Part shown: positions 54,186 to 64,000 of the stretch, piece by piece | Layout of the letters: each line of letters starts with the position of its first letter | Position numbering within the stretch: the first letter of the stretch is position 1 | Notes under the pieces: model-generated | The model's database searches: none | What the model saw: only the letters and a program-made list of their open reading frames with translations | What the model was told of the DNA's origin: nothing | Translations under genes and position numbers: made by a program | DNA from: Gluconacetobacter tumulisoli | GTDB taxonomy: Bacteria > Pseudomonadota > Alphaproteobacteria > Acetobacterales > Acetobacteraceae | DNA: 64,000 nt | Reading direction: 5' to 3' | Assembly: GCF_014174155.1 (NCBI RefSeq) | Contig: NZ_JABEQM010000004.1 | Coordinates: forward strand, 186,001-250,000

Positions 54186-55682
54186 TCACTCGGATCCCAC
54201 GGCCAGGCCGGACCCCCGCGCGTCGGTTCCGCCCACGCAGCTTCCCTCGCCGCCCGGCAGGCCGTTCGGGCAGGAAATCGCGTTGATGCGGCCATTGGCC
54301 GTGACTGGCCGCGCCCCGGGATCCTGCCCGGCCAGCACCTGCTGCAGTTCCGCCGCCACCGCATCGGCGGCATCGTTCTGCCCGGACCCGGTCACCGCCG
54401 CGCGGAACCCCCGGCCCTGGCTGGCGATCGCCGCGGTCAGCAGCGGGCGCGGCAGGCGCTGGGGCGACGCCGCGATGACGATGCCGGTGCTGCCGGCCAG
54501 GCGACCGGTCCCGAACAGATTGTCCATCGTCAGGGCGCAGGCGACCGCGCCCCCATGGCGGTCGACCACCGCAAACGATGTCGAGGCCGGCAGATGCGGC
54601 AGGGTACCGCCCCCGGGGACGTTTCCGGATTCCAGCACGGCCTGCGCCTGGGCGACCAAATCGTCGGCATCATGCGCTTCGGCCGCGCGGGCGCGCCAGG
54701 CCGCGACCGTCGCCTGCCCCACCTGCCCGGCCTGCCCGCCGGCGGACAGGGCGCGATAGGCCACGGCGCTGCCCAGCCCGCCATCGGCCGGCGGCGGCAG
54801 GAAGGCCACGGTTGTCCCGCGGGAAATGACGGTCAGCGGCTGCGTTTCGGCCGGGACCGCGCCGCGCAGGTCCGCGGACACCAGCCCGCCACCCGCCGCC
54901 TGGCTGCCCGCGACGAAGGAAGCCGCCAGTGCGCCATTATACAAATCGCCCACGCCCACGCTGCGGATCTGCTCCAGCACGCCGGCCAGGTGGGATTGAA
55001 CCAGCGTATCACCCTCGGTCAGGATCCTGCCGTCATTGCGGCTGAACAGCGCCCGCGCACCGGGATCGGCCAGCAAGGGCGCCTCCACGGCCGCCAGATC
55101 GTTCGCCAGGCCCCGGCTGACGGTCATGCCGTTCCGCGCAAGGCCCAGCGCCGGGGACAGGGTTTCCCCGAATTCCACGCTGCCATAGCGCAGGTGCATC
55201 AGATAGAGGCCACGCGCCAGCATCGGCACCGCCGCCGGCCGGTCCACCCGTTCGCCCCCGGCTGCCGCCCCCGCATTCGCCGCCGTGGCCCCCGCAACCG
55301 GCGTGAACAGGAAGGCCCGTCCGCCCTGCGTGTCGCCCGGACGGTAGGCCAGGCATGCGCCGCCGGCCCCCATCGACGCCCGCGACGGCAGGGTGACGGC
55401 CAGGGACATGCCCAACGCCGCGGCGGCGTCGGCGGCATTGCCACCGCGGGCGAGCACATCCCGTGCGACCATGGCCGCCTGGGGTTCGTCTGCCACCACA
55501 TTGCCGATATATCCGCTGAGATAGGGCGAGTTCGCTCCGCCGAACAGCGTCGTGCTGACCGTCTTGACCGGCGATGTTCCGCAGCCGGCCAGCGCGGCCG
55601 CCAGGACGGTCGACGCCAACATGGCCCCATATCGGCGGACAGGGGGATTCAGGGGACGCTCACGCACGCACAAATTCTCCAT
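54186..55682 (-). CDS. gamma-glutamyltransferase-like lipoprotein
   Basis: 498 residues. Lipobox LAGC (Cys28, STVLAAALAGCG). The Ntn-hydrolase GGT pattern is recognisable: ARDVLARGGNAADAAAALG, MGAGGACLAY and the cleavage region PASTSFAVVDRHGG followed by MDNLFGTG. The usual T-T-H-x-S at the nucleophile reads S-T-S-F-A here, and the protein is shorter than the usual ~580 residues, so activity is uncertain. The start is the ATG at 55682; an internal ATG at the signal peptide is an alternative. It is upstream of recA on the same strand. Confidence 0.75.
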   Translation of the reverse strand: MENLCVRERPLNPPVRRYGAMLASTVLAAALAGCGTSPVKTVSTTLFGGANSPYLSGYIGNVVADEPQAAMVARDVLARGGNAADAAAALGMSLAVTLPSRASMGAGGACLAYRPGDTQGGRAFLFTPVAGATAANAGAAAGGERVDRPAAVPMLARGLYLMHLRYGSVEFGETLSPALGLARNGMTVSRGLANDLAAVEAPLLADPGARALFSRNDGRILTEGDTLVQSHLAGVLEQIRSVGVGDLYNGALAASFVAGSQAAGGGLVSADLRGAVPAETQPLTVISRGTTVAFLPPPADGGLGSAVAYRALSAGGQAGQVGQATVAAWRARAAEAHDADDLVAQAQAVLESGNVPGGGTLPHLPASTSFAVVDRHGGAVACALTMDNLFGTGRLAGSTGIVIAASPQRLPRPLLTAAIASQGRGFRAAVTGSGQNDAADAVAAELQQVLAGQDPGARPVTANGRINAISCPNGLPGGEGSCVGGTDARGSGLAVGSE

Positions 55683-55882
55683 AGCCACCGTTCCGGCCCC
55701 GAGGCGAACCACCGGGCCCTTCGGGATTAGCGGTCTTCGGGAACGGCGGCAACACGGGACATCCCCGCATGGCGTTCCGGCGTGACAACCCGGGAGGGGG
55801 CCTGCCGGGACGTCGCCCTTCCGCCCCGGGATGTTCTGCTTTACAGACGGCGGACATCCGATCCGCCAACCGGAGCATATCC

Positions 55883-56695
55883 TTGCCGCATTCCCGCCTT
55901 GCCACCGCCACCCCTGCCCGCATGCCCTCCTGGCGGGGATGGGCCCTGTCCGCCGCGATGCTGGCGGCAGGGCTGACGGGCACCAGCGGGGCCGCCCGGG
56001 CCGCCGATGCCGGCAGCTTCACCGACGCCCAGCGGCAGGAGATCGTGGCCATCGTCAGGACCGCCCTCAAGACCGACCCGTCCATCCTGGCCGACGCCAT
56101 CACCGCCCTTCGCGCGGGGGCGGAGGCGCAGCAGCAGGCATCGACCCGCGACGCCCTGACGGCGAACCGGGCGGCGCTGAGCACGCCCGCCGCCACGGAC
56201 GCCATCCTGGGCGACCCACATGGCAGCACGACGGTGGTTGAATTCTATGATCCGCGTTGCCCCTACTGCCGGAAGGTCCTGCCTGACCTGGACCGCCTGG
56301 TCCACGAAGACCGGAACGTGCGTATCCTGGAAAAGATCGTACCGGTCCTGGGGCCGGCCAGCACCCTTGCCGCGCAGGCCATCGTCGCCGCGTCCCTGCA
56401 AGGCGGTCAGGACGCCTATTTCCGCATGCAGCGCGCCGTAATGACGGATAGCGCGAAGCCCGACAGCGCGCGGATCCGCGTCCTGGCGGCGCAGGCCGGG
56501 CTGGATCCCGACCGTCTGGCGACCGACATGGCCGGGTCCACCGTCGCCGCGACCCTGCGCGCCAATACGACACTGGCCGGGGCGATCAACCTGGAAGGCA
56601 CGCCGACCTTCATCTTCGATGCCCGCTACGTCATCCCCGGCGCCGTCGAACTGAGCGATTTGAAGGCCGCGATCGCCAAGGTCCGCAAGGGCTGA
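55883..56695 (+). CDS. periplasmic DsbA/ScsC-like thiol oxidoreductase
   Basis: 270 residues from TTG at 55883, which has GGAG seven bases upstream; the next ATG (55922) lacks an RBS. The signal peptide (MPSWRGWALSAAMLAAGLTG...AARA) ends about residue 41. A helical N-terminal extension (DAQRQEIVAIVRTALKTDPSIL) of the Com1/ScsC type is followed by a thioredoxin fold with active site DPRCPYCRK and cis-Pro loop EGTPTFIF. It probably forms or isomerises disulfides in exported proteins. Divergent from the GGT-like gene. Confidence 0.87.
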   Translation: MPHSRLATATPARMPSWRGWALSAAMLAAGLTGTSGAARAADAGSFTDAQRQEIVAIVRTALKTDPSILADAITALRAGAEAQQQASTRDALTANRAALSTPAATDAILGDPHGSTTVVEFYDPRCPYCRKVLPDLDRLVHEDRNVRILEKIVPVLGPASTLAAQAIVAASLQGGQDAYFRMQRAVMTDSAKPDSARIRVLAAQAGLDPDRLATDMAGSTVAATLRANTTLAGAINLEGTPTFIFDARYVIPGAVELSDLKAAIAKVRKG

Positions 56696-56739
56696 GGCAC
56701 GACCGGGGAGGCCCGCCGCCCCGGCCCCACGGCCGCCCA

Positions 56740-57999
56740 TCAGGCCGCCGCGTGGACCTTACGGTTCACCGAAACATCCAGCAACGTCGCCAGGGCGGCC
56801 ACCATCTCGTCCATCATCGCGTCGGTATGGAACGGGCCGGGCGTCAGGCGCAGCCGCTCGGTGCCGCGCGGCACGGTCGGGTAATTGATCGGCGTCGCAT
56901 ACAGCCCGTATTCCGACAGCAGGCGGCGGCTGATCTCGGTACACCGGTCGGCGTCGCCGACCGGGATCGGCACGATATGGCTGGGCGTCTGCATGAACGG
57001 CACGCCCGCCGCGCGCAGGCGGGCCCGGAACGCCTCGACCCGCTCGAACATCTTCTCGCGCCGCCAGCCGTCCTTGCGGACCAGCCGGACACTGGCCAGC
57101 GCTGCCGCCACGACCGATGGCGGCAGCGACGTCGTGAAGATGAATCCCGACGCCGCGCATCGCAGATAATCGATCAGTTCGACCGACCCGGTGACATAGC
57201 CGCCATGGACGCCGAATCCCTTGGCCAGCGTCCCTTCGATGATGTCGACCTGATCGGCGACGCCGTCGCGTTCCGATACGCCGCCGCCCTGCGCGCCGTA
57301 CAGGCCGACGGCATGGACCTCGTCCAGATAGGTCATGGCGCCGTATTTCCGCGCCAGTGCGCAGGTTGCCGCGATATCGGAAATATCGCCGTCCATGGAA
57401 TAGACGCTTTCGAACGCGACCAGTTTCGGCGCGTCCTTCGGCGCGGCCGCCAGCTTCGCCTCCAGGTCCGCCAGGTCGTTATGTTCGAAGATCACGCAGG
57501 ACGACCCGCGCGCGCCCTTGATGCCGGCGATCATCGACGCATGGTTCTGGCGGTCGGAAAAGCAGATCCAGCCGGGCATGCTGGTCAGGATGGTCTGCAG
57601 GCTGGCCTGGTTCGAGACATAGCCCGAAACGAACAGAAGCCCGGCCTCCTTGCCGTGCAGGCTGGCCAGTTCGGCCTCCAGTTCCGCGTGCAGCGGGCTG
57701 GTGCCGGCAATGTTGCGCGTGCCGCCGGCGCCGGCACCATGCGCGCGGATCGCCGCGATCGCAGCCTCGGCGACCGCGGGGTCGACACCCATGCCCAGAT
57801 AGTCGTTTGCGGACCAGACTACGACCTCCCGCCCCTCGGGCGGCTGGACCACCGGGTCGGCCTGGTCATAGAGCGGGTAATTGTCAGCCTGGCGCGCCAG
57901 GGGGGTGAACTGACGATAACGGCCCTGCCTGCGGATATCTTCCAGCGCTGTTCGGCAGAACCGGTAGAAAGGGTGTCCGCCTGCGTCGATACTGGCCAC
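56740..57999 (-). CDS. hemA: 5-aminolevulinate synthase
   Basis: 419 residues. PLP enzyme condensing glycine and succinyl-CoA, the first step of tetrapyrrole synthesis in alphaproteobacteria. Present are [36 protein letters not shown] and the PLP lysine in [14 protein letters not shown] (Lys260). The start is GTG at 57999 with AGGAG upstream. A 5' gap of 110 bp separates it from the lipoprotein gene. Confidence 0.97.
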   Translation of the reverse strand: MASIDAGGHPFYRFCRTALEDIRRQGRYRQFTPLARQADNYPLYDQADPVVQPPEGREVVVWSANDYLGMGVDPAVAEAAIAAIRAHGAGAGGTRNIAGTSPLHAELEAELASLHGKEAGLLFVSGYVSNQASLQTILTSMPGWICFSDRQNHASMIAGIKGARGSSCVIFEHNDLADLEAKLAAAPKDAPKLVAFESVYSMDGDISDIAATCALARKYGAMTYLDEVHAVGLYGAQGGGVSERDGVADQVDIIEGTLAKGFGVHGGYVTGSVELIDYLRCAASGFIFTTSLPPSVVAAALASVRLVRKDGWRREKMFERVEAFRARLRAAGVPFMQTPSHIVPIPVGDADRCTEISRRLLSEYGLYATPINYPTVPRGTERLRLTPGPFHTDAMMDEMVAALATLLDVSVNRKVHAAA

Positions 58000-58109
58000 T
58001 CTCGAATTCTCCTGCGGCAGCCGCGCGGGACCGGGTTCCAGAATTCCCCGCCCCCACGGCCGTCGCCGTTACGGTTCGCCCGCTTCCGTCAGGCGGATGT
58101 CGGTTCGGT

Positions 58110-58574
58110 TCATCGCACATACACCCGGATTACGCCGACGGTCACCGACGAATCCGACATAGCGGTTATTTCCACCTGCGAGGGCGACGCCCCGTCCGAG
58201 ACGATCGCCGCAGCGACCGCCTGCCCGTCGGTGGCCGCCAGATGGCCAAGGGCTGTGCCTTCCTGCTGGGGCGTCGGGCCGGCCGGGACCAGCACCCTGA
58301 CCTGGAACAGGACATTGGCCTTCAGCGCCAGCGCCCGCGCCACCGCCCCTTTCAGGGCCGGCTGCCATTGCCCGGGCGGCGTGCCGGCCGGGATCTCGAC
58401 CAGCGGCGGAACGGGTGGCCGTCCGGGCGGGGCAGGCGGCACGTACGGCACGGGGGGGCGGCTGGCATGCGGGTCGAAGGTCCGCTGGTCCACCAGGTCG
58501 CATCCCGCCAGGCACAGGGCGCCCGCCATGGACGCGGCAAGCACAATCGGGTCGGGACGACAACGGATGGACAT
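58110..58574 (-). CDS. hypothetical lipoprotein with Pro-rich linker
   Basis: 154 residues. Lipobox LAGC (Cys25, CLAGCDLVDQRTF). A Pro-rich linker (VPYVPPAPPGRPPVPP) precedes a compact C-terminal domain (about 68-154, VARALALKANVLFQVRVLVP... VTVGVIRVYVR). No family recognised. Divergent from the transketolase-like gene across about 150 bp and upstream of hemA on the same strand. Confidence 0.72.
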   Translation of the reverse strand: MSIRCRPDPIVLAASMAGALCLAGCDLVDQRTFDPHASRPPVPYVPPAPPGRPPVPPLVEIPAGTPPGQWQPALKGAVARALALKANVLFQVRVLVPAGPTPQQEGTALGHLAATDGQAVAAAIVSDGASPSQVEITAMSDSSVTVGVIRVYVR

Positions 58575-58722
58575 GGCGACGCACGGTTACAGCATCCGTC
58601 GCACGGGGCAAGAGCGTTTACGCTGCAACTTGCGGGCCGCCGCCCACACTCCTATAGCCATCGGGATACCTCTTTCGTCGTCGGTGGCCGGATTACGATA
58701 CCGACGAAAGGCAGGCCGACGG

Positions 58723-60846
58723 ATGGAAACCACCCAGACCGACATTCTTCCGTCGGCCCCCGACGGAAGGGCCACGCCGGATGCCGCCCCGCCACGCACG
58801 CGACGGCCCGCCCAGGCCCAGACCATCAATGCCCTGACCATCCATGCCCTGCGCGACGCGGTGCAGGCCTTCATCCGCGCGGCCGGTCCCGACCCCGCCG
58901 CCGCCGCTCAGGCCAGCGCGATGGCGACCCCGACCTGCGTCCTGTGGAACCAGTTCCTGCGTTTCGATCCCGCCTGCGCCGACTGGCCGGACCGCGACCG
59001 CTTCGTCGTGTCGTCCACCCGCCACCGGCTGCTGCTGCAGGCGATGATGCGCCTGGCAGGACAGACGGCGGCACCCGGCGAAGCCCTGGTGGAATACGGC
59101 ACCCATCCCGCCGTCGAAATGGCGTTCGGCCCCAGCGGCCAGGGCCTGGGCGCCGCAGTCGGCATGGCGCTGGCCGAACGGCACATGGCCGCGCGGTTCG
59201 GGCGGTCGATCGTCAATCACCGGATCTGGGTCCTGTCCTGCGGGACGGAACTGTCCACCGGCGTCGCCCTGGAATCCGCGGTGCTGGCCGGGCGGATGGC
59301 CCTGGACCGGGTTACCGTCCTGTTCGAGATCGCCCCCCAGGACGAGATGGAGGCCGAGGACACGCTCGGCCGCTATGCCGCCTCCGGCTGGTCGGTCCGC
59401 ACGGTGGCGGCCGAGGACCCGGACGCCGTCCATGCCGCCCTGTCGGCCACGTTGCGTGCGCGCAAGCCCTGCATCGTCGCCTGCACCGTGACGCCGGCGG
59501 CACCGCCCGCAACGACCGGTTCCGGCCTGGAGGGCGACCTGTCGACCCTGCTGTGGGCGCCCACGGCGCGGCGGGGGGCATCGGCGCGCCGGTCCTGGCT
59601 GCGCCGCCTGGCCAAGCATCGGCATCGGTCGGAATTCGAACGCACGACCCAGGGCCGCCTGCCCGCCTTCTGGCGCGAGGACTGGGTGCGGTCTTGGCAG
59701 ACGCAGGGCGCGCCCCTGCATACCGCGACGCTGCAACCGGCCCCCCTGCGGGCCAGCCGTCCACGTGCGCCGACGCTGCCCGCCCCCCATTCGGGTGGCG
59801 AAACCGCGGATACGACGCTGGCGCACGCGCGGCAGGGACTGGACATCCTGCGCGACCTGATCCCGGAACTGCTGTGCCTGACCTCCCGCCGGGGCATCGA
59901 CCTGACGGGCGCGGCCCGCCGGGGCGAGGCCGCGCCCGATTGCGGCACGCGCGTGCATGGCCTGGCCGCGCTGCTGAACGGCATCGCGCTGCATGGCGGC
60001 CTGATCCCGTGCGGGGCAACGACGTTCGTCGCGGTCGACCGCATGCGTCCGGCGCTGCGTTTCGCCGCGATGATGCGACGGCAGGTCATCTATCTTCTGA
60101 CCGACGACGGGCTGGCGCTGGGTCCAGACGGCGCAGGGTGGCTGCCGGTGGAGCAGTTGGCCAGCCTGCGGGCGATGCCCAATGTCGCGGTATTCCGCCC
60201 CGCAGACCGGAGGGAGACGATGGAATGCTGGGAACTGGCGCTGCGCCGAACCGAGGGGCCCAGCCTGATGACGCTCTGCCCCGTCCTGGCGGACGACGCG
60301 CGGACGCCGGGGGCCGCCGACGCGCGTCCCCGCCGCCCGCGTGGTGCCGGTGGCACCGGCGTTCGCGGCGGATACGTCCTGGAGGAGGCACGTGGGCCGC
60401 GCCAGGTGACATTGATCGCCACGGGCAGCGAGGTCGCGATCGCCCGGCAGGCCCTGCATCACCTGGTGCGCGACGGGATCCATGCCGCCCTGGTGTCGCT
60501 GCCCTGCTGGGAATTGTTCAGCATGCAGGACGCGGCATACCGCGACCATGTGCTGGGGCATGCGCCCCGGATCGGGATCGAGGCCGCGTCGGGATTCGGA
60601 TGGGACCGCTGGCTGGGCCCCGACGGCGTGTTCATCGGCATGGAGGGATTCGGCGAAACCGCGCCGTCCAGCGAACTCTATCGCCGACTGGGCATCACCG
60701 CCGAACGGATCCGTGACACCGCGCGACGCCTTGTCCATGAGACGGGACGTGACTTTCCGTCGCCGTCCGGGCAGAAAGCTGGAGGCGGCCGCGTACGGTC
60801 CCTAGCCGGGGGCGCCGTCCCACAACGGCCGACGATCCGTAGCTGA
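58723..60846 (+). CDS. transketolase-like protein with degenerate active site
   Basis: 707 residues, aligning over all three transketolase domains: PP domain ([21 protein letters not shown]), Pyr domain ([31 protein letters not shown]) and C-terminal domain ([28 protein letters not shown]). Key residues are missing: SGHPG is absent near 55, NGH reads STRH (98-101), the metal/ThDP GDG reads CGT (173-175), the distal Asn is lost (~204), the catalytic Glu of REFG is Val411 (RVHG), and HDS reads DDG (461-463). The frame is intact, so it is likely expressed but not a normal transketolase. It is 22 bp upstream of gap, probably one operon. Start: ATG 58723. Confidence 0.85.
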   Translation: METTQTDILPSAPDGRATPDAAPPRTRRPAQAQTINALTIHALRDAVQAFIRAAGPDPAAAAQASAMATPTCVLWNQFLRFDPACADWPDRDRFVVSSTRHRLLLQAMMRLAGQTAAPGEALVEYGTHPAVEMAFGPSGQGLGAAVGMALAERHMAARFGRSIVNHRIWVLSCGTELSTGVALESAVLAGRMALDRVTVLFEIAPQDEMEAEDTLGRYAASGWSVRTVAAEDPDAVHAALSATLRARKPCIVACTVTPAAPPATTGSGLEGDLSTLLWAPTARRGASARRSWLRRLAKHRHRSEFERTTQGRLPAFWREDWVRSWQTQGAPLHTATLQPAPLRASRPRAPTLPAPHSGGETADTTLAHARQGLDILRDLIPELLCLTSRRGIDLTGAARRGEAAPDCGTRVHGLAALLNGIALHGGLIPCGATTFVAVDRMRPALRFAAMMRRQVIYLLTDDGLALGPDGAGWLPVEQLASLRAMPNVAVFRPADRRETMECWELALRRTEGPSLMTLCPVLADDARTPGAADARPRRPRGAGGTGVRGGYVLEEARGPRQVTLIATGSEVAIARQALHHLVRDGIHAALVSLPCWELFSMQDAAYRDHVLGHAPRIGIEAASGFGWDRWLGPDGVFIGMEGFGETAPSSELYRRLGITAERIRDTARRLVHETGRDFPSPSGQKAGGGRVRSLAGGAVPQRPTIRS

Positions 60847-60868
60847 ATTCACACGGGAGAGAAATAGA

Positions 60869-61888
60869 ATGGCTGTCAAAGTCGCGATTAATGGTTTCGG
60901 CCGCATCGGTCGCCTTGTCCTGCGCGGAATCATCGAAAGCGGGCGCACCGACGTGGAGCCCGTCGCCATCAACGATCTGGGCAGCGTCGCCGACAACGCC
61001 CACCTGCTGAGCTATGACAGCATCCACGGCCGTTTCCCCGCCGAGGTACGCGTCGAAGGCAATTCGATCGTCATCGCAGCCAACGGCCGCACCTACACGC
61101 TCGCCGTGTCGGCCGAGGCCGACCCGACCAAGGTGCCCTTCGACGGCGTCGACGTGGCCATGGAATGCACCGGCCGCTTCACCACCAAGGAAAAGGCGGC
61201 CCACCTGATCGAGGCCGGCGCGCGCAAGGTCATCATCTCGGCCCCCGGGACGCATGTGGACGCCACCATCGTCTACGGCGTGAACCACGACACGCTGACC
61301 AGCGACATGACCGTGATTTCCAACGCCTCCTGCACCACCAACTGCCTGGCGCCCGTCGCCAAGGTGCTGGACGAGACGTTCGGGATCGAACGCGGCTACA
61401 TGGTCACCATCCATTCCTATACCGGTGACCAGCGCACGGTGGACACGCTGCACAAGGATCCGCGCCGCGCCCGCGCGGCGGCGATGAACATCATCCCGAC
61501 CTCCACCGGCGCCGCCCGCGCGGTCGGCCTGGTACTGCCGCACCTGAAGGGCAAGCTGGACGGCACCGCCATCCGCGTACCGACGCCCAACGTCTCGCTC
61601 GTCTCGCTCGATTTCGTGCCGGCGCGTGCCCCGGCCTCGGTCGAGGAAGTCAATGCAGCGATGCTGAAGGCCGCGTCCGAGGGCCCGCTGAAGGGCATCC
61701 TAGCGTACAACACCGAACCGCTGGTCAGCACCGACTTCAACCACACCCTCGCGTCCTCGACCTTCGACGCGACGGAAACGGCGCTGGTCGATGGCGGCAA
61801 GCTGGTGCGGATCTGCAGCTGGTACGACAACGAATGGGGCTTCTCCAACCGGATGTCGGACACCGCCGCCCTCTTCGGATCGCTGTAA
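60869..61888 (+). CDS. gap: glyceraldehyde-3-phosphate dehydrogenase, type I
   Basis: 339 residues. NAD-binding [15 protein letters not shown] and the catalytic [12 protein letters not shown] (Cys155), with the partner His in [11 protein letters not shown]. Links triose phosphates to 1,3-bisphosphoglycerate. GGGAGAG precedes the ATG. Its stop overlaps the pgk start (TAATG), and the transketolase-like gene lies immediately upstream. Confidence 0.98.
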   Translation: MAVKVAINGFGRIGRLVLRGIIESGRTDVEPVAINDLGSVADNAHLLSYDSIHGRFPAEVRVEGNSIVIAANGRTYTLAVSAEADPTKVPFDGVDVAMECTGRFTTKEKAAHLIEAGARKVIISAPGTHVDATIVYGVNHDTLTSDMTVISNASCTTNCLAPVAKVLDETFGIERGYMVTIHSYTGDQRTVDTLHKDPRRARAAAMNIIPTSTGAARAVGLVLPHLKGKLDGTAIRVPTPNVSLVSLDFVPARAPASVEEVNAAMLKAASEGPLKGILAYNTEPLVSTDFNHTLASSTFDATETALVDGGKLVRICSWYDNEWGFSNRMSDTAALFGSL

Positions 61889-63111
61889 TGGCCAGCCTTT
61901 CGTTCAAGACGCTCGACACGCTGAACGCGGCAGGACGCAAGGTCCTGCTGCGCGCCGACCTGAACGTGCCCGTGCGCGACGGGCATATCACGGACCTGAC
62001 CCGGATCGAGCGTCTGGCCCCCACCATCCGCGAACTGGCGGACAAGGGGGCGCGGGTCATCGTCGTCAGCCATTTCGACCGCCCCAAGGGCAAGCGCGTG
62101 CCGGAGATGTCCCTGGCCCCGATCGCGGCCGCCCTGGGCAAGACGCTTGGCCGGCCGGTGGCGTTCGCCGACGACTGCATCGGCCCGGTGGCCGAGGCCG
62201 CCGTCGCCGCGCTGAAGGACGGGGACGTGCTGGTGCTGGAAAACACGCGTTTCCATGCCGGCGAGGAAAAGAACGACCCCGACCTGTCGAAGGCGCTGGC
62301 CGGCCTGGCGGACGATTACGTCAATGACGCGTTTTCCGCCGCCCACCGCGCCCATGCCTCGACCGAGGGCGTGGCCCGCTTCCTGCCATCCTTCGCCGGA
62401 CGACTGATGGAAGCCGAACTGAACGCCCTGAACGTCGCGCTGGAAAATCCGGCCCACCCGGTCGGCGCGATCGTGGGCGGCGCCAAGATCTCGACCAAGC
62501 TGGACCTGATCGGCAACCTGCTGGACAAGGTCGACGTCCTGATCGTCGGCGGGGCGATGGCCAATACCTTCCTCGCGGCGAAGGGGGTCGATGTCGGCAA
62601 GTCGCTGCAGGAAGCGGACATGCACGACACCGCGCGCGCGATCATGGCCCGCGCGACGGAACGGGGATGCGAGATCGTCCTGCCGGTGGACGCCGTGACG
62701 GCGACCGAATTCCGGGCCGACCCGCCGACCAAAACCGTGCCGGTCGATGCCATCCCCGCCGATTCAATGGTACTGGACGCCGGGCCGGAAACGGTCAAGC
62801 TGCTGACCGAAAAGATCATCGGGCTGAAGACACTGGTCTGGAACGGGCCGCTGGGCGCGTTCGAACTCCACCCCTTCGACACCGCGACGAACGAACTGGC
62901 GGCCGAAGTGGCGCGGCGGACCCAGGCCGGGCAGCTGACCAGCGTCGCGGGCGGCGGCGACACCGTATCCGCGCTGCGCCATGCCGGGGTCGCGGACCAG
63001 ATGACCTATATCTCGACCGCCGGCGGCGCGTTCCTGGAGTGGCTGGAAGGCAAGACGCTGCCCGGCATCCAGGCGCTGGGCGAACTGTCGGAACGTATCC
63101 TGCCGCTCTGA
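61888..63111 (+). CDS. pgk: phosphoglycerate kinase
   Basis: 407 residues. Substrate site [14 protein letters not shown] with HFDRPKGKR, hinge and nucleotide domain [16 protein letters not shown], and C-terminal [15 protein letters not shown]. Makes ATP from 1,3-bisphosphoglycerate. Start is the ATG at 61888, sharing one base with the gap stop; the frame extends 18 codons into gap without meaning. Followed by repeat A copy 3. Confidence 0.98.
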   Translation: MASLSFKTLDTLNAAGRKVLLRADLNVPVRDGHITDLTRIERLAPTIRELADKGARVIVVSHFDRPKGKRVPEMSLAPIAAALGKTLGRPVAFADDCIGPVAEAAVAALKDGDVLVLENTRFHAGEEKNDPDLSKALAGLADDYVNDAFSAAHRAHASTEGVARFLPSFAGRLMEAELNALNVALENPAHPVGAIVGGAKISTKLDLIGNLLDKVDVLIVGGAMANTFLAAKGVDVGKSLQEADMHDTARAIMARATERGCEIVLPVDAVTATEFRADPPTKTVPVDAIPADSMVLDAGPETVKLLTEKIIGLKTLVWNGPLGAFELHPFDTATNELAAEVARRTQAGQLTSVAGGGDTVSALRHAGVADQMTYISTAGGAFLEWLEGKTLPGIQALGELSERILPL

Positions 63112-63170
63112 CGGATGCGGGACCGGGGGCGGATCGCATTCACACGCGATCCGCCCCTTCGGCGGCATGC

Positions 63171-63290
63171 CTCAGGACGCCGCCCTGAATCCCGCCAAAG
63201 GCTTGGCCCTTTGGAAAACCCTGCCATTTAATCCATGATCGGGGCCCAGGGGCCTCGGCCCCTGCCGGGTTCGGGCAGCGCCCGACCTTG
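63171..63290 (-). repeat. intergenic repeat family A, copy 3
   Basis: 120 bp and the best-preserved copy. It holds four successive inverted repeats: TCAGGACGCCGCCCTGA, CCAAAGGCTTGGCCCTTTGG, AGGGGCCTCGGCCCCT and TCGGGCAGCGCCCGA, with the spacer AATCCATGATCGGGGCCC. It starts 4 bp after the ftsY stop read on the minus strand, between convergent pgk and ftsY. A separate hairpin GGGGCGGATCGC...GCGATCCGCCCC (about 63126-63157) lies on the pgk side. Confidence 0.8.
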
Positions 63291-63294
63291 TATC

Positions 63295-64000
63295 TCAGAC
63301 TTCGCCCTGCTCGCCCTCGCCCCCGGCGGCTTCGTCGTGCGCGCTCAGGCGCACCGAATCGCCCACCAGGCCGCGCGCGAACGCCTCGGCCGAGAACGGT
63401 CGCAGATCTTCCGCCTGTTCGCCCACGCCCACGGCGTGAACCGGCAGGCCATACGCATCGGCCAGCGCGACGACGATGCCGCCCCGTGCGGATCCATCCA
63501 GCTTCGTCACCACCAGCCCCGTGACGTTCACCAGTTCCTTGAACACCCGCACCTGCTCGATCGCGTTCTGCCCGGTCGTGGCGTCCAGGACCAGCAGCAC
63601 CGAATGGGGCGCGGTTTCGTCGAACTTGCGCATGACGCGGATGATCTTGGCCAGTTCCTCCATCAGCGCGCCCTTATTGTGCAGGCGGCCGGCGGTGTCG
63701 ATCAGCAGCAGGTCCGCGCCTTCGGCCTGCGCGCGCTTCAGCGCCTCGAACGCCAGGCCGGCCGCGTCCGCGTTCGGCGCCCCGGCGATGACCGGAACGC
63801 CGACGCGCTGGCCCCAGACCTGGAGCTGCTCGACGGCGGCGGCGCGGAACGTATCGCCCGCCACCATCATCACCCGCAGTCCCTGCTCGCCGTAATAGCG
63901 GGCCATCTTGCCGATGGTCGTCGTCTTGCCGGTGCCGTTGACACCGACGACCAGCACCACATGCGGCTTGCGCGCGGGGTCGGGGACGAAGGGCACCGCC
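63295..64000 (-). CDS. ftsY: signal recognition particle receptor FtsY (5' end beyond window)
   Basis: The last 235 or so codons are inside the window; the N-terminal acidic and N domains are cut off at 64000. The SRP GTPase motifs are complete: G1 GVNGTGKTTTIGKM, DTFRAAAVEQLQ, G3 DTAGR, and G4 TKLDGSARGG. The tail ends EAAGGEGEQGEV. FtsY docks ribosome-SRP complexes at the membrane. Convergent with pgk. Confidence 0.96.
   Translation of the reverse strand, partial: AVPFVPDPARKPHVVLVVGVNGTGKTTTIGKMARYYGEQGLRVMMVAGDTFRAAAVEQLQVWGQRVGVPVIAGAPNADAAGLAFEALKRAQAEGADLLLIDTAGRLHNKGALMEELAKIIRVMRKFDETAPHSVLLVLDATTGQNAIEQVRVFKELVNVTGLVVTKLDGSARGGIVVALADAYGLPVHAVGVGEQAEDLRPFSAEAFARGLVGDSVRLSAHDEAAGGEGEQGEV

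Noticed and set aside
56752-58722. N-terminal extension of the transketolase-like frame back to 56752
   Set aside because: This part is antisense to hemA and the lipoprotein gene. Transketolase homology begins shortly after the ATG at 58723.

Overview
This window looks like GC-rich chromosome from an alphaproteobacterium, most likely an acetic acid bacterium (Acetobacteraceae, Gluconacetobacter-like). The evidence is the gene order (rluD-rpoH; dusB-ntrBC-ntrYX-hfq-hflX; rarA-rluC-asmA-atp12; gap-pgk), a fused IspDF, a short type-2 ArgC, a Shemin-type 5-aminolevulinate synthase, an FzlA-like cell-division protein and an Atp12 assembly factor. The genus is inference. There is no prophage, CRISPR array, insertion sequence with a transposase, or rRNA. 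The content is housekeeping genes plus a few accessory genes and two families of short intergenic repeats.

Layout. 1-8.9 kb: tRNA-Glu, a small membrane protein, rluD, the heat-shock sigma factor rpoH, then on the minus strand purA, hisZ, serC, tRNA-Leu and argC, followed by mazG on the plus strand. 9-14.6 kb: a Tat-exported purple-acid-phosphatase-like enzyme and a non-homologous end-joining island with two different Ku genes around ligD. 14.7-24.8 kb: one long minus-strand block for nitrogen and stress control (dusB, ntrB, ntrC, ntrY, ntrX, hfq, hflX) with an inositol-monophosphatase-family gene. 25-35.7 kb: ispDF, then minus-strand asmA/atp12, rarA/rluC, a small lipoprotein, an SDR, a flavoprotein and fzlA. 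36-38 kb: minCDE. 38-45 kb: a GntR regulator, an ABC exporter, a GT4 glycosyltransferase, an MFS transporter, a frameshifted ferritin-like gene and anmK. 45.2-48.5 kb: a 1104-residue multidomain glycosyltransferase, followed by an AT-rich spacer. 48.8-56.7 kb: two secreted beta-propeller proteins, coaA, recA, a gamma-glutamyltransferase-like lipoprotein and a DsbA-like thiol oxidoreductase. 56.7-64 kb: hemA, a lipoprotein, a transketolase-like gene with its active site erased, gap, pgk, and the 3' part of ftsY.

How the genes fit together. NtrBC/NtrYX with DusB and Hfq form the usual alphaproteobacterial nitrogen-control cluster. Ku+LigD and RecA/RarA cover end joining, recombination and fork rescue. 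MinCDE and the FzlA-like protein, transcribed divergently across a palindromic repeat, both act on FtsZ. SerC, HisZ, PurA, ArgC, IspDF, CoaA and HemA supply core anabolism.

Most notable observations: (1) a full-length transketolase homologue directly upstream of gap-pgk that lacks the thiamine-diphosphate/metal motif and nearly all catalytic residues; (2) a chimeric glycosyltransferase with repeated FD-x-x-WY modules, GT2 and GT4-like domains and a possible ThrE-like N-terminus; (3) a ~120-bp four-hairpin repeat found three times, always just after the stop codon of a minus-strand gene; (4) a ~155-bp imperfect palindrome resembling a MITE; (5) a single-base frameshift in a ferritin-like gene.
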